NCBI RefSeq assembly: GCF_000340215.1
Contig: NW_006921536.1
Location: 5,818,904-5,882,903, forward strand
Direction of reading: 5' to 3'
DNA length: 64,000 nucleotides
Source: Pseudocercospora fijiensis CIRAD86
Lineage: Eukaryota; Ascomycota; Dothideomycetes; Mycosphaerellales; Mycosphaerellaceae
Shown here: positions 24,701-36,597 of the stretch, piece after piece
Numbering within the stretch: the stretch's first letter is position 1
Layout of the letters: each line of letters begins with the position of its first letter
The notes under the pieces: model-generated
What the model was told of the DNA's origin: nothing
The model's database searches: none
Seen by the model: only the letters and a program-made list of their open reading frames with translations
Translations under genes and position numbers: made by a program

Positions 24701-25054
24701 AGCCGATCGAGAGGTACTATACCTACTTCTACTACTATTTCCCTTTTACTATATACTAGGAATATAGTAAGCAAACACGGAGTTGTTAATAGCTAGACGT
24801 TATATAGCTAGTCGCTATCGGCGTGTTCTAGTCGCTATAGATAGGTTCTACTTAGATCTAGGATAAATTCTAGTACTAATTTAAAACGCTAGAGGAATAC
24901 CTCTAGTAGATAACTTAGAGTACTATATAGGATAGAGAAAAGGCTATCTAAGGTGTTCGTCTCTGCGCTATCGCTATCGAGTACGTTCTAGCTAGGAACG
25001 TTAAACTAGATCCGGTACCCGCTAATAACTATATAAAGTAGGAATTCTAGACGC

Positions 25055-25131
25055 TAACTATTTCGCCGGCCGGAAAAAAAACAATAATATACCGGTCGTA
25101 CTATTTACTTTTCCGTCTAGCGAAATAGTCG
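25055..25131. repeat. Near-palindrome pair at the 3' end of the RecQ gene
   Basis: Cores ATTTCGCCGGCCGGAAAA and TTTTCCGTCTAGCGAAATAG lie about 48 bp apart, right after the end of the RecQ frame. Copy 2 has the same arrangement near 51010-51086. Confidence 0.7.
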
Positions 25132-27233
25132 GTACGTAGCTATATTATCGCTATATTAACTCGGTAGTTAGGCGGGAGTAATAGTCTCTAATCTACTAAC
25201 GATATTATTGCACTAGTATCCTTATTAAATTAATAACGCTATAGCGTCGCTACGCTCGTATACTATAGTATAAGATGTCTACTAACGTTAGAAGTAGAGT
25301 ATGTAACTAAATAGTTATAGCTAGCATTTACCTATATCGCTAGACCGTTTAAGTTAAATATAGATAGAGCGTAGTTAGTCGAGATCTAAAATATAAACTA
25401 TCTATAAACCGAACTACTATTACTCGATATATTCTACTCTCTCTATCCTTATCCTAACCGCCTCCTCGTCGCCTTTCGCCTACGTCGTATATTAACCTAC
25501 TAACGATAATATACTAATAGCATCGTCGCCCTTCGTTAGAGTATTTCCGCCCGTAGACTTATTATCTCTACTACTATCTCTACGATCTGTTCCTCTAGTA
25601 CCTCTATACTTAGCTACTCCTTATTTATTATTCGCCCGTATACTATCTAGCCGGCCGACAAATCTTCCTCTACGCTCCTCCTCCCGCTTACCCCCTATTT
25701 ATCGTAGCCTTTGCCTAGTCTGCCTATTCCTCCTCTATTAACCTCTATTATACCCTTACTTAATCTACCTATTACTCTCTCGTTAACTTCTATTATACCC
25801 TTACCTACTATTATATTACTACCTACTAGTATACTATCTACCTAATCGCTAGGCCTATTAACCCGCGCCTACGTTGCTAACTTATCTAGTCGCTATTCCC
25901 CTATTTCTATCCTATAATAGTATATTTCCTATATAAATAAAAACGCTATATATTCTACGTAATATAACTATTTCTCCTCCGCCGAGAAGCTCGCCTAGTT
26001 ATACTATAGAAGTAGTAGCGGTCGCTCGTATAACTATCGTCGTATTAATATTCTATCGCAATACTCGGCTATATTACTAGTCGCTAGCGCCGGCTTAGCA
26101 TAACTCGCTAACATTTAGTAGTCGGCTATCTCGGCAGTCTTACTCGTATCTACGCGACGGCTAGCTATAGAGAGAAGTTTCGGAATAGCGACGTACTCGA
26201 GTAGTTTAGTAGGCGAAATCGGATAAAGGTAGGATATAGACAACCTCTAGAACCGACGTCCTCTTATATCTTTCCTCGCTATATATATTAGACTACCTAC
26301 CGTATCGCTACTTTGTCTATTATTATAGCCGATCCTACCTTACGTCCTACTAGAACCGTACGCAAACTCGATTAAATTTTACCGTACCGCTCGTACCTAC
26401 GCGTCTGCCTCTACTTATTATATACTATTTCTTTTATAATATACTATTCGCCTACGTACTCTCTCTAGTATACTCGAACAGCGCGGTTATACCGTACCGC
26501 ATTTCGATCTAGGCGTCGTATTTAAAATCCGCGTATATAAGTTAGGTTTGATTTAATATCTCCTCGTACGTCGTCGTATATTATCTATTGTAATCTCTTA
26601 TATTCCCTCTAGCCCTTGCTATTACTTAGGGGTCGAGCGCTAATACTATAGCTCTCTCGCCTCGTATTTATACGTACTATCGACGGTAGCTAATAAAGTA
26701 CTGCTTACCCGGGTTATTTCTTACTACCGGTATCTACTTTATATCTATTATCCTAGCGAGTGCGCTAATACCCCGACCGATCGACGTGCTAGCTTAGTTT
26801 CTATACTATTATACTAACTATATCCCTCCTCTAGTAGTTAGGTTAGATCTCGCTAGTAGAGGACATACTCGGTTAAGTCGGATTATATCCTATAGAATAT
26901 AACTTAACGTAGGTATACTTACTAGATAATCTACCGGTTTTTCCCTATCTCGCGATACTCGTATTAAAATACTAGAACCTATCGGTAAAGGAGTCGGCTA
27001 GATTGAGTATTATTAGATATAAGCTATTTATAGAGATCTTATACGTTAACCTACTTATATATATAGTATAGTCGATACTACGCTATAGTACCGCTAAACA
27101 TCGCTAGCTACGTATAGGAGGTAAATGTATATAGTTATAGTGCTACCCGAATTTCTATATCTAGCACTTCTATCGTACGAGACTTAGGCGTTATATAACC
27201 TAGGGCTAATCTACTAAACGACGATTAGATACG

Positions 27234-27299
27234 AACTAGTTTGCTAAGCGGCAAACTATATTGTTTATATTACTTTTACTAGCTAGCAAAATGGTTAGC
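27234..27299. repeat. Near-palindrome pair in the minus-strand gene
   Basis: Cores AGTTTGCTAAGCGGCAAACT and TTTTACTAGCTAGCAAAATG lie about 30 bp apart, where the minus-strand frame is interrupted. Confidence 0.7.
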
Positions 27300-28083
27300 A
27301 CTCTCGTATTGTAATTGCGGTTATAGTAGATACGTCTACTAGCTATAGGTCGTAGTATAGCAACGCTACTAAGGCTCGAACCCTAATTGCGCTATCTATC
27401 CCTAGATATAGCTCGACTATTATACCTCGCTAACTAGCTTTTATCGCATATCGTCTATTAGGACGTCCGGTATGCTATCTATGCCGTTATCGCAGCCTTA
27501 GCTATCTTAGTCTAGTATATTCTTGCTTACCTAGTAGTCTACTATTATCTAATCCGGCTATTGTCGAGGCAATCCGATATATCCTTACGTTATAATACTA
27601 ACGGACCCGTATACGGACTTGTTAGGCTATATACTAGTTTATATATAGTTATTATATATGTAATAAAATACTACGATTAACTCGGTTAGTATTCGGTTCT
27701 TAAAACTATTAACTCGTAATATAGTAGAATAGATAGCGGTTAGTTCGTCTATTTAGGATATACGTCCGAAATTATAGTATATTTTCGAACGACTACAATT
27801 CTCGAAAACTAATTTCTCCCCCGATCGATTAGATAACAACGCCCTAATCTAACGATATCTTTTATTATTTATCTACCCGAATATAAACCTACTATAACCG
27901 AGATAGTCCGAGCAAATTAGTAACCTTACCGCCGCTAAGATTTACCCTAATTGTTACTAACTCTCGGGTCTAGCTTACTTACGTATTACGCTCCGTATAC
28001 TAACGGCGTTTTCTAGGGTAGGTTTTATAAGTTACCTCCTCCTACTACTGTATATTATATAGTAAATTATTAATAGTATAATA

Positions 28084-28150
28084 CTAACTGTTTTGCCGCC
28101 TAGCAAACTGCCGGGCTATTGTCTATTTTCCTAGCTAGTAAAACGGTTAG
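28084..28150. repeat. Second near-palindrome pair in the minus-strand gene
   Basis: Cores TGTTTTGCCGCCTAGCAAAC and TTTTCCTAGCTAGTAAAACG separate two coherent minus-strand coding blocks, so an intron here is likely. The copy-2 equivalent is at about 54040-54108. Confidence 0.7.
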
Positions 28151-30517
28151 TACTCTTATATAGTCGTATTTATTATCCTATAGTTTAACGGGTTAGGGAA
28201 ATACGAGGCGGTCTATATTACTTAACTACTATATCTACTTAGAGACGGTAGTATATATATATCGAATGCACTACGTATACTATGCTTAGTATAGGCTTAT
28301 ATATACTCTAGCCTATCGATATATTATAGTTACCCCGCCTAGAATAGATCTATCGTCTCTAGCATTTCCGAGATACCGCCCTATATAGCCTTAAGCTATA
28401 CGGCTACTCCGATACGTATACTGTCTCGTATTCTCTAGCCTTCCTCCTATACTATACTTACTATTCGATTAGCGTTAGATATCCCGTCTAATAATAAAGG
28501 TATATACTTATCGTAAATATAGTCGATTAAATCTTTATCCCTAAACTTAAGTTCTAGGACCTCCTTTACCTCCCCTAATGCTTTATCGAGGTTAGCTATA
28601 CTATATACGTCTAGTAGCTTACGGTATGCCGCCTCTAGAACCGGAATTACCTTAATAGTAAGATCTACTAAATCCTATTATATAAGTAGCCCTACTACTC
28701 GGCGTAGTAATCGGATACTATTTACTATTAATAAGTAGTCTAGGTACTATTTCGCCTAGTATAGGATCGCGTCGGGAAAGTACTCCTACTATACGCTCTT
28801 AATTAATGTTATCGTTATTATATAGAGTATTAATAGCAGATCGTCTAGATACGTATCTAGTAGTATTAACTTTATATACTACGCGGCTAGATAATACCTA
28901 TTTACGGTCGGGCAGTCTATTCGTATTACCGCTATTATAACCGCTATCCTGTCGATAATAAAGCCTACTAGATATATATAGTACCTACTACTATCTAGTT
29001 TTGCGAATGTATTGTCTACGATTAACGTCCTATCGCCCTTAGTATATAGCTCTAAAAGCTTAGAATAGGCGACGACTAGGTACTTAAACCTACAGCCAAT
29101 TTCCTTCCCCCGATATAAAAGCCCGCGTATCTTAGTATATTTAGTTCTATGCCCGCGGTCGAATAGTCCGGCCGTTTAATTTTCTTTATCTCCGGTAGCT
29201 ACGAGATATCCTCGATAACCTTATCCGCTTGTTTTTTTATTTAACCCCGCGTACCGATATACTAATCTAGCTACTACTTTATATACTTCTATCGAACGAC
29301 CCTAGGTATATATTATTATAAACTATATTCTAATTCGCTAGTACGCCTCCCGCGTACTATACTACTCTAGGTCTACTCGGTCGCTCTCGCTATAGTTATA
29401 ACGCGTATTAGATTAGTCTATTATCTACTTGCCCGGGATCTATTTATACCTCCCCTCGGCCCCTATTATCTCTATAATCCCTCGCTATAGATACGTATTT
29501 TCTCTATCTCTACCGTCGCCGTACCGGTACGTTATACGAGTTTATTAACCTAATATATTAATATCGCACTTGCTTTTTATAATACTAAATCCCCTCCGCT
29601 TCGCCTATCTATATATAAACTATTCGGCCGCCTAGAATAACGGGAATTAATGCCCGTAGATCCGATCTAGTAGCCTATACGCCCCTATTAGACGCTCTTA
29701 TCGCGCCCTAGTATTATCTATCCTACTATCCTTACTACGAACTCGTACTAGAGCGCCGGGCAATCTTATAATTATTAGATATCGCTAGATAGCGGCGCTC
29801 CTCTCGCGATATATCTCTCCTAATAACTTCTCTCGCCCTCTTATACCTCCGCCTAAGCGCTAACGATCCTATTCGCGAATAGCGTATTCGATATCGAGTA
29901 GCGTAAAGTAGTCGTCGGTTATACTCTATAATAGGAACTACGATAGACTTATTATCGCTTCTAGCGTAACTACCCGATTATCGCGTATAACTACTATACG
30001 GTATAGACGATCTATACTACCGTATCTAATACTTACTCGGCTAAGGGGAAACTCTATCCCCCCCTATAAACGGAATCGGCCTCGCTATTAAACTTAAAGA
30101 CTAGTTATATCCCCTTCCCCTTCTATAGCGCGTAACTTATACCGTATCTATATATCTACGCTACTATCTGCCCTAATAGATATATCCTTACTTAAACTAC
30201 CTATTATAGGAGATTACTATATCCTATACGTATATCTATCTCGCGCGTATAATACTCGGTCGAAGACTCGACCCTCTCTCCTACCTTTATCCTATCTCGC
30301 CCGTTTCTATATAGTATATCTCCTATAGCTTATTATATATATTAACTAATACTACGGCCGGTGCTATTACGTACTATTACGCCGACCGCCCTATACCTAC
30401 TAACGCGCCCTATAATCTCGTAATTAATAATACTAACTATTATTCTACCTAGCAAAACGGCTAGTATTACCTTAGGCATCCGCTACCGCGCCTACGTAGC
30501 TCGATATCGCCTTTACG

Positions 30518-30760
30518 TCTACCCTTTACTTAGGCTAAGTTTAACCGTATATTAGCGTATTTCGGCGGACTTTACTTTATAGTATTAACTAAGGCGGCGA
30601 ACGAAGCGTAGTCCCGACCTTACTATATAAATTAGCTACGTCGCCTAGGAGGACTCTTTTATACGTATATTAGTAAAGTAAACCGCTAGTCTACCGGTCT
30701 TGCCCCGAGCGCTATTAACGTACTAATATAGGTCTCTTCTCGGCCGCTAACTCTCTCTAC
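30518..30760 (+). promoter_or_regulatory. Shared upstream module M1 (before P1)
   Basis: This roughly 240-bp block is conserved in M2, M3 and M4. In order it holds CCCTTTACTTAGG-AAGTTTAA, TTTCGGCGGACTTTACTT, TTAACTAAGGCGGCGAACGA, a TATA box ACTATATAAATTAGCTACGT at about 30622-30641, TTAGTAAAGTAAACCGC and CCCCGAGCGC. A near-palindrome lies about 70 bp upstream (30440-30465). It reads as a promoter region with TATA box and start-site flank; that function is inferred. Confidence 0.7.
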
Positions 30761-30789
30761 TTTATAATCTACTTCTACTACTAGCGACC

Positions 30790-31480
30790 TATACTTATTT
30801 ATCTATTCCTCCGGCCGGTAAACTAGTCTATAGCCCTATACGTATATCCTACGCTACCGTACTATACTACGCTACGACTACCTACTAAGCTCCCTACTAC
30901 GTCTAATTATCGCTATAGTAGACTATACCGATAGTACCGCCGTCGCGCCTTTTAAGGCCGAACTCCGTCGTCTCTATANNNNNNNNNNNNNNNNNNNNNN
31001 NNNNNNNNNNNNNNNNNNNNNNNNNNNNNNNNNNNNNNNNNNNNNNNNNNNNNNNNNNNNNNNNNNNNNNNNNNNNNNATAAAGAGATCGAATACTACCG
31101 TAGTCGAATATTAAGCTTCTCTTAGCTCGACCTCGACGGCTATTCCGGAAAGCTCCGCTAACTCCGACTACGTAAGCTCGCGATCTTCCTAGTTAGTATC
31201 GGCTATACTAGATTTTAAAGGGACTATACTCGGTACATTTAGAGATATTAGCCTTATATACTAGCAATAGAGCCGTAGAAGTTTAGGTCGGAATCGTCTC
31301 TATATAGCTCCGCTACGATAATTAGTATTTATTTAGTTACTCTATATAGAACTAGGTATAGGGAAGCCTACGTACGCCCCTAGGTTACCTATTATACTAT
31401 ACTCTCGACGGCGGATTAATACGGACGTACGTAGTATTATAGACTATACTATAGCTTATACTACTATAGTTCTATACTAT
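30790..31480 (+). pseudogene. P1: uncharacterised gene, copy 1, contains the assembly gap
   Basis: A coherent plus-strand frame follows module M1, entering after a near-palindrome at 30805-30830 that may lie in a 5' intron. It runs through 30836-30978, the Ns, and 31079 to about 31470. Readable parts include DYTDSTAVAPFKAELRRLYI before the gap, and DLDGYSGKLRQLRLRKLAIF (through RIP stops, near 31130-31190) after it. The composition is Tyr-, Arg- and Leu-rich. I recognise no domain. The missing 42 bases are present in copy 2 and keep the frame. Confidence 0.5.
30979..31078. other. Assembly gap of 100 N
   Basis: A run of exactly 100 N stands for an unsized gap inside P1. The copy-2 counterpart between the aligned flanks is only 42 bp (56932-56973), so the true gap is probably about 42 bp. 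Confidence 0.95.
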
Positions 31481-31734
31481 CTAGCTCTCTATTGCTCTTA
31501 TCCTTATATAATAATTTAATTTATATATCTACTATCTTATTCTTTCCTATACTATACGTACCGATATCTCCTATAATCGTCGACTATTTTGCTAGCTAGT
31601 AAAGTCTATCGTCCCTATAGCCGCTATAGTTGCCTTATATCCTATCTAGCTATACGTATCTACTATTACCTCCGCTAGTAGAACGGTCGACTATGTCTTA
31701 GGTATCTATTAGCTCGGTACGCTAGTCGTTACCC

Positions 31735-31945
31735 TACTTTATACCCTTTACTTAGATTAAGTTTAATACTATACTAGCGTATTTCGGTAGACTTTACCTC
31801 TTAGCCTTAACTAAAGCGGCGAACGAAGTATAATCCTAACCTCGCTATATAAATTCGCTACGTCGCTTAGGACGACCTTTTTGTACGCGCCTTAGTAAAG
31901 TAAACCGCTAGTCTACTAGTCTTAGCCCGAGCGCCTATATTACGC
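31735..31945 (+). promoter_or_regulatory. Shared upstream module M2 (before P2)
   Basis: It has the same block order as M1: CCCTTTACTTAGATTAAGTT, TTTCGGTAGACTTTACCTC, AACTAAAGCGGCGAACGAAG, TATA box GCTATATAAATTCGCTACGT at about 31844-31863, TTAGTAAAGTAAACCGCTAG and CCCGAGCGC. Near-palindromes lie upstream at 31583-31610 and 31665-31685. Confidence 0.7.
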
Positions 31946-32089
31946 TAATTTATATCTCTTTCTACTCCTCGACTTCTCTTCTACCTTACTACCTACTTCT
32001 ACTACCGCCTACTTTACTTACTTAGCAACTTTTCTGCCTAGTAAATTAGTCTATAGTTATACTACTACTATATCCGTATATATACTATA

Positions 32090-33560
32090 AACTATATACG
32101 TCGTCGCCTCCGATTACTACTATAGTAAAAGTCGCCGACGATAATACCGTAGATAGTACGCTAGGCCGATCCTACGTAGATTAATAAGCCGTAGCTATCT
32201 TCTATAATCGCTACTACAAATACTTTAATATTATATATAATTACTTTATCGACCTAGTCTAATTCGTATCCTAGGCGAGCGCTTGCCCCTATTATACTAC
32301 TATACGCCGTAAGCTCGTTAGGACCGTATATAGTATATCCCGTAGCATTTATTTCTTATACCGCCTCTATATACGTCCTCCCTTCGATAGTACCCTATTA
32401 TAAGTTAGCTACGCTATAGACTACTTTGCCGGCCGGTAAATAGTTAGCGATATCTGTTGCCTTTACTAGCTAGTAGAGCGGTCTATAGTCGACGAAACTA
32501 TATACTACCCGACTAACTAGCGTATAGTACTCGATTATTAGCGAATATATAGGACTCTATCTAGTAGTACCCTAAAGTTACTATATCTATTCCTATACTA
32601 GAGTATCGCGTCTACTAGCTTATATAACTAGTCGCCCTATCCTATCGGTTTATAGTAGTCTTATCGCTTATCTATATATATATTATCCTATAGTCTTCTA
32701 AAGTTAGGTTTACCGTTAATATAGACCTATTCGCCTACGACGCGCTCTATCTACTACTAGGTATATATCGGATCCTATACGTTACCCTAGACTATATATC
32801 TATATATTAGAGTACCGTCGCCTATAGATCCTTTAAAAACGATCTGGACGTAAAGGCGATTATCTATTACTCTTATAGCCGCGCTCGCCTAGCTATATTT
32901 TATATTGCTACTATAACTAATATCTCCGCTATCGCCTAGAAATGCTTATAGAACTAGCTGTCGGCGCCTAGGACTTAGTATCTAGTATACTATCTATATC
33001 GTATCGATCCCGCCTACTATTATCTCGAGCTAGACTTACCCTACCTACTCTCTACTCGTCTATCTATAGCTCTTATACTAGAGCGTATCTTTAGTAACGA
33101 CGAGATTAAGCGCATTCGCGGTCGTACCTTTAAACCGCAATCTGCTAAGATATAGTCTATCTAGGCCTAAATAAAGTACTAATTAATATCCTAGAGGGCT
33201 CTACTTACGCGTCCTAGGCTTTAATATAGTCTCCGCGAGATCGATATACGAGTTCCTTATCGGTATACCTCTATTCCTCTTAGTAGATAGACGATACGCT
33301 TAGACATTATTAGTCCTATAGTATATTATATCGTATATTACGCGAATAACTATATTTAACTATACTATCTACGAATTCCTACGTGCCCTATTCCCTACCT
33401 TCGTTCGACTAACCTGCCTTAATACTCGTCTTACGCTACGTAATACGCTAGCCTACGGCACTTAGCTACCGATAGTATTGCCTACTAGGAAATTATCGCG
33501 TCCTCGTAACGCCTCGCCCTTTATTGCCCGCTATTTTTTACTAATACTAACCGTAATCCT
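32090..33560 (+). pseudogene. P2: uncharacterised two-exon gene, copy 1
   Basis: Exon 1 (about 32115-32399) and exon 2 (32528 to about 33540) form one frame across an intron at 32400-32527: CTA TT joined to T ACT gives CTA TTT ACT. All in-frame stops are CAG-, CAA- or TGG-compatible. Exon 1 is rich in Tyr and aromatic residues. Exon 2 has DLFAYDALYLLLGIYRILYV (near 32720-32780), FKNDLDVKAIIYYSYSRARL (near 32830-32890) and LERIFSNDEIKRIRGRTFKP (near 33080-33140). The phrase around FKNDLDVKAII is faintly like the motif V approach of SNF2 helicases, but no other helicase motif is present. I leave the function open. It follows module M2. Confidence 0.5.
32400..32527 (+). other. Intron of P2 with a paired palindrome
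   Basis: The donor is ATAAGT (from GTAAGT by RIP), the branch site GACTAAC is at about 32511-32517 and the acceptor TATAG ends at 32527. Near-palindromes lie at 32422-32447 and 32460-32485. Splicing restores the frame. Confidence 0.7.
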
Positions 33561-33639
33561 ATATAGTAAAATAGACGCGCCTATATTCTATATCTATTAG
33601 CCTAGTATACCTTATACTACTTTACTTTACCTTACCTCC

Positions 33640-33870
33640 TACCCTACTTGTATTAAGTTTAATCGTATACTACCCCGTTTTCGGTAGACTTTACTTCTCG
33701 GCTTTAACTAAGGCGGCGAACGAAATACAATCCCGGCCTATCTATATAAATTAGCTACGTCGCTCGGGATAACTCTTTTACGTAGCCTTTAGTTAGGTCG
33801 ACCGCGTTACTATTTAACGTATATACGCCTACGGCCTATATATTAGTCCGAGCGCCTACGCGCTACCTAT
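33640..33870 (+). promoter_or_regulatory. Shared upstream module M3 (before SNF2-2)
   Basis: Blocks TTTTCGGTAGACTTTACTTC, TTAACTAAGGCGGCGAACGA, TATA box TCTATATAAATTAGCTACGT (about 33741-33760) and AGTCCGAGCGC match M1, M2 and M4; the TTAGTAAAGTAAACC block is weak. A CTA-rich microsatellite (33911-33955) and one near-palindrome (33965-33995) lie between it and the SNF2-2 start, about 270 bp downstream of the TATA box. Confidence 0.7.
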
Positions 33871-34845
33871 TTATATTTCTCTTCCTCCGTATTTTCCCTA
33901 CTTTTCTATCTACTACTACTATTACTACTTTAACTACTACTACTACTACTTCTACTATCCGTCGTTATTTTCTAGCTAGCAAAGTAGTTTATAATCGAAT
34001 TAGTACTACCTAGGCGATATCTAAGGACGTTTCTAAGTTAAATATAGCGGACGACCCCGAAGTGCTAGCTCTAGGCCCTCTACGTCTATCTAGGCGTCTA
34101 CCCTCTCTAGTTATTAGTCCTCTTATATCTAGCGACGTATATAAATTCGCGCGCGACAAAAAGGCCTTTCTTAGCGAGGCTAGGTCGACCCGAGTAGACA
34201 ATACTTATAACTACTAGCGAACTATACGCGTAATAGACGACCTAACGAATGTCCTTTATAAGTAGTATAAGACGTACGATATATATAAGATTAACGATTA
34301 GGATCCGGTACTATAGCGAGCCTTTCTACGAGATATTAGTAACGGTATCGATATAACTTTTTCGACTTTAAATACTATTAATCCCGCTAATATAAAATAT
34401 CTCCTAAGTAAGCGTAAGAGTACTATCTAGGCTAATACTAACTAGCTATAGCTTGCGCCCTAGCCTAATACCCTATTCCCTATTACTAACGCCTAGCGTA
34501 CGTTATACGCTAGTATACTCGATACCCTATAGTACTATCGCTCTAGGTATACGGCTATGCCTCTATTATTTAACGAAGCCTATACGGTAATAAACATCGA
34601 CGTTACCGTACTCCTAGACGGCGAGATCGATAAAGTTAGTAAATGCCTATACCGTATTACGTTTCGCGGACTCCGTCTTACGATATAGTAACTATAGGCT
34701 ATTATATAGATCGTCGAAATGTAGAAATTACCTATATAGGGCGCTATTCTCGCCGACGATACCGGTACTAGTAAGACTATCTCTATCCTCTACGCCGCTA
34801 TAGCTTAGTCTAAGTATATCGAAGAATAGCGTATCGTATATTAAG

Positions 34846-34970
34846 ATAAGAAATATTAATCCTAACGTATAGATTATTTTACTAGCCGGTAAATATACGT
34901 CTAGATATCTATTTACTAGCCGGTAAAACAGTCTATATATATACTTATCTCCTACTAACTATCGTTATAG
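34846..34970 (+). other. Intron 1 of SNF2-2 (copy 1) with a paired palindrome
   Basis: The donor is ATAAGA (GTAAGA is still intact in copy 2 at 60741). The branch site TACTAAC is at about 34953-34959 and the acceptor TATAG ends at 34970. Near-palindromes lie at 34872-34893 and 34908-34932. The position matches SNF2-1 intron 1. Confidence 0.7.
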
Positions 34971-36597
34971 CTATACTCGACTACGCCTATATAGAGCGAG
35001 GTATTATACTAGACTCTATCTTCGGCTATTACGTTCCGTTCTATAATATACCGACTATTCCTAACGACGACCCGCGCGACCTACTTATAATAGTAGTCGA
35101 TACTTTCCTCGACTAGCGATTCGGTATTAGTAGCCGCTAAACGCTTTAGCGTAGGATACTCGATTACCTAGAGTACGAAGCCGACGGTATTTACCTAGGC
35201 CCTCTTAAAGAGGATATTAACGCGTAGAAGTCGACTATCGCCGAATTACGTACCGAGCTAGATAAGACTTATACGACGCCTTACCGCTACGCTCCTATCT
35301 ACTAAATCGGGACCGCTACGACGATTAATACCTAGCGCGATACCTATAACCGGTACTTTAGTCTTAATCCTAACTATACTCGCTATGTCTACGTCGCTAC
35401 TCTCGTCGCGCTTAACGGCGAGTTTCGCTATCCTGTCTATATTATTCGGCGTTACCTAAATATACCCGACGGCCTAAGACTTATCGAATATATCGTATCC
35501 CTTTTAGACCGCGATCTATAGACTACTTATACGCTTATTATCTCTACTCGCGAGGCCTTTGTTTAGGAGATACTTATACCCGGCCCGGCGTACTATAAGC
35601 GATATAACCGCCTAGCTTAGTTTTAGGATCGGCTATAGCTATATTAGTAGAAGAACGAATTATAACTACGGAATCTCGAGGTAGTCGATTATCGAATAGA
35701 GCGTAGAGACCGTACTAATAATACTATTAGAGAACTCTAGATTGCCCGTAATACTTAATTATATAATAAGTATCGATCCGATAATACGTTTCGTTTCGCT
35801 AACTTACGCGCTACGTATTCGTCTATCGTTATATATAACGAGGTATACTACTTCCGGGCGTAGTTCTTACTCTAAACGGACGCTATATAGAATCTCTTTA
35901 ACAACGCGTATATAGTAGCCGTATTTGCTATAGCGACTCTATTAGCTACCGATTTTAACGACTTCGCTATACTTACTCGGTTTCTATTCCGTCGTATCCT
36001 TAAACTATAGGACGCCCGAGATCGGACCGACCTTATCTTTAGATTTTCGGACGTTACCGATACTATTATATACTATAGCCGTTTCTAACGTAACTACGGC
36101 CTCCGATAGAGCGCTATTCCCGAAGACCTACGAATCTATCGTATAGCTCTACTATCTCGCTATATCTATACCGGCGCTATATACTTTCGCGATATCGTCC
36201 TCTAAATACTTAATCCTAAAGCCCTATATAGGCCCCTCGACGACGATAACTAGATATATCTAACGATATTCGCCTTTAGCCTCTACGTCCTCCGACGCTC
36301 TAAGGGAAACTAACTTAAGATCCGCGACTATACTATAACCTTAGGGGACGATATTCCTTTATAGTAAGTCGTTAACGTCGAGGTATAATATACTCCTATT
36401 TCCTAGGTAGAATACCGTACCGCTTACTATCGCTTCGCTAAGTATATCGATAAGCTAGACCGCGGTATTAAGCGCCCCTCTACTACGCTAACTTACGAGG
36501 TACTATTTCGCTAGCTTAGTCTCTATACTATCTATCCTTTCCTCGCCGCTATCGCCGACCGAAGGCTAACCTCCTCTACGCTAACTCTTTAATCTCT

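Larger units (their letters stand above)
11700..25050 (+). pseudogene. RecQ-type helicase, very large, copy 1, split by a gypsy element
   Basis: With the 14608-21747 retrotransposon removed, the gene matches the copy-2 gene throughout. The helicase part has motif I GTSASKS near 23347-23367 (GTSAGKS in copy 2) and a DECH-type motif II now DEYYL near 23617-23631. It also has LTATL (motif III) near 23715 and the RecQ motif VI region QQSGCARRD at about 24154-24180. A long N-terminal part (11770-14600 and 21750-23300) contains a FISSGQPA-type segment near 22490. I associate that segment with fungal RecQ proteins of the telomere-linked type. The frame ends near 25035-25050. The start, near 11700, is uncertain. 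Copy 1 carries more RIP changes in motif I than copy 2. Confidence 0.75.
25600..30070 (-). pseudogene. Long minus-strand gene of unknown family, copy 1
   Basis: On the minus strand, coherent coding frames with only CAG-, CAA- or TGG-compatible stops run from about 30070 down to about 26600, and more weakly to 25600. Recognisable segments include an Arg-rich part (GGGIRGREKLLGEIYRERSA, near 29790-29850), ADKVIEDISQLPEIKKIKRP (near 29170-29230), GDRTLIVDNTFVKPDSS (near 29000-29050) and ALGEVKEVLELKFRDKD (near 28530-28590). I do not know this family. Two near-palindrome pairs (27234-27299, 28084-28150) interrupt the frame and may mark introns. Copy 1 has a one-base expansion in an A tract (7 A against 6 in copy 2, near 29230-29240) that shifts the frame. 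The divergent patch near 29088-29110 also breaks it. Confidence 0.55.

Noticed and set aside
32700..32950. P2 as a third SNF2 helicase
   Set aside because: Only one phrase (FKNDLDVKAII) resembles a SNF2 segment. No motif I, II, III or VI is found around it.
34010..34201. A 63-codon minus-strand frame
   Set aside because: It is the shadow of the SNF2-2 N-terminal frame on the plus strand.
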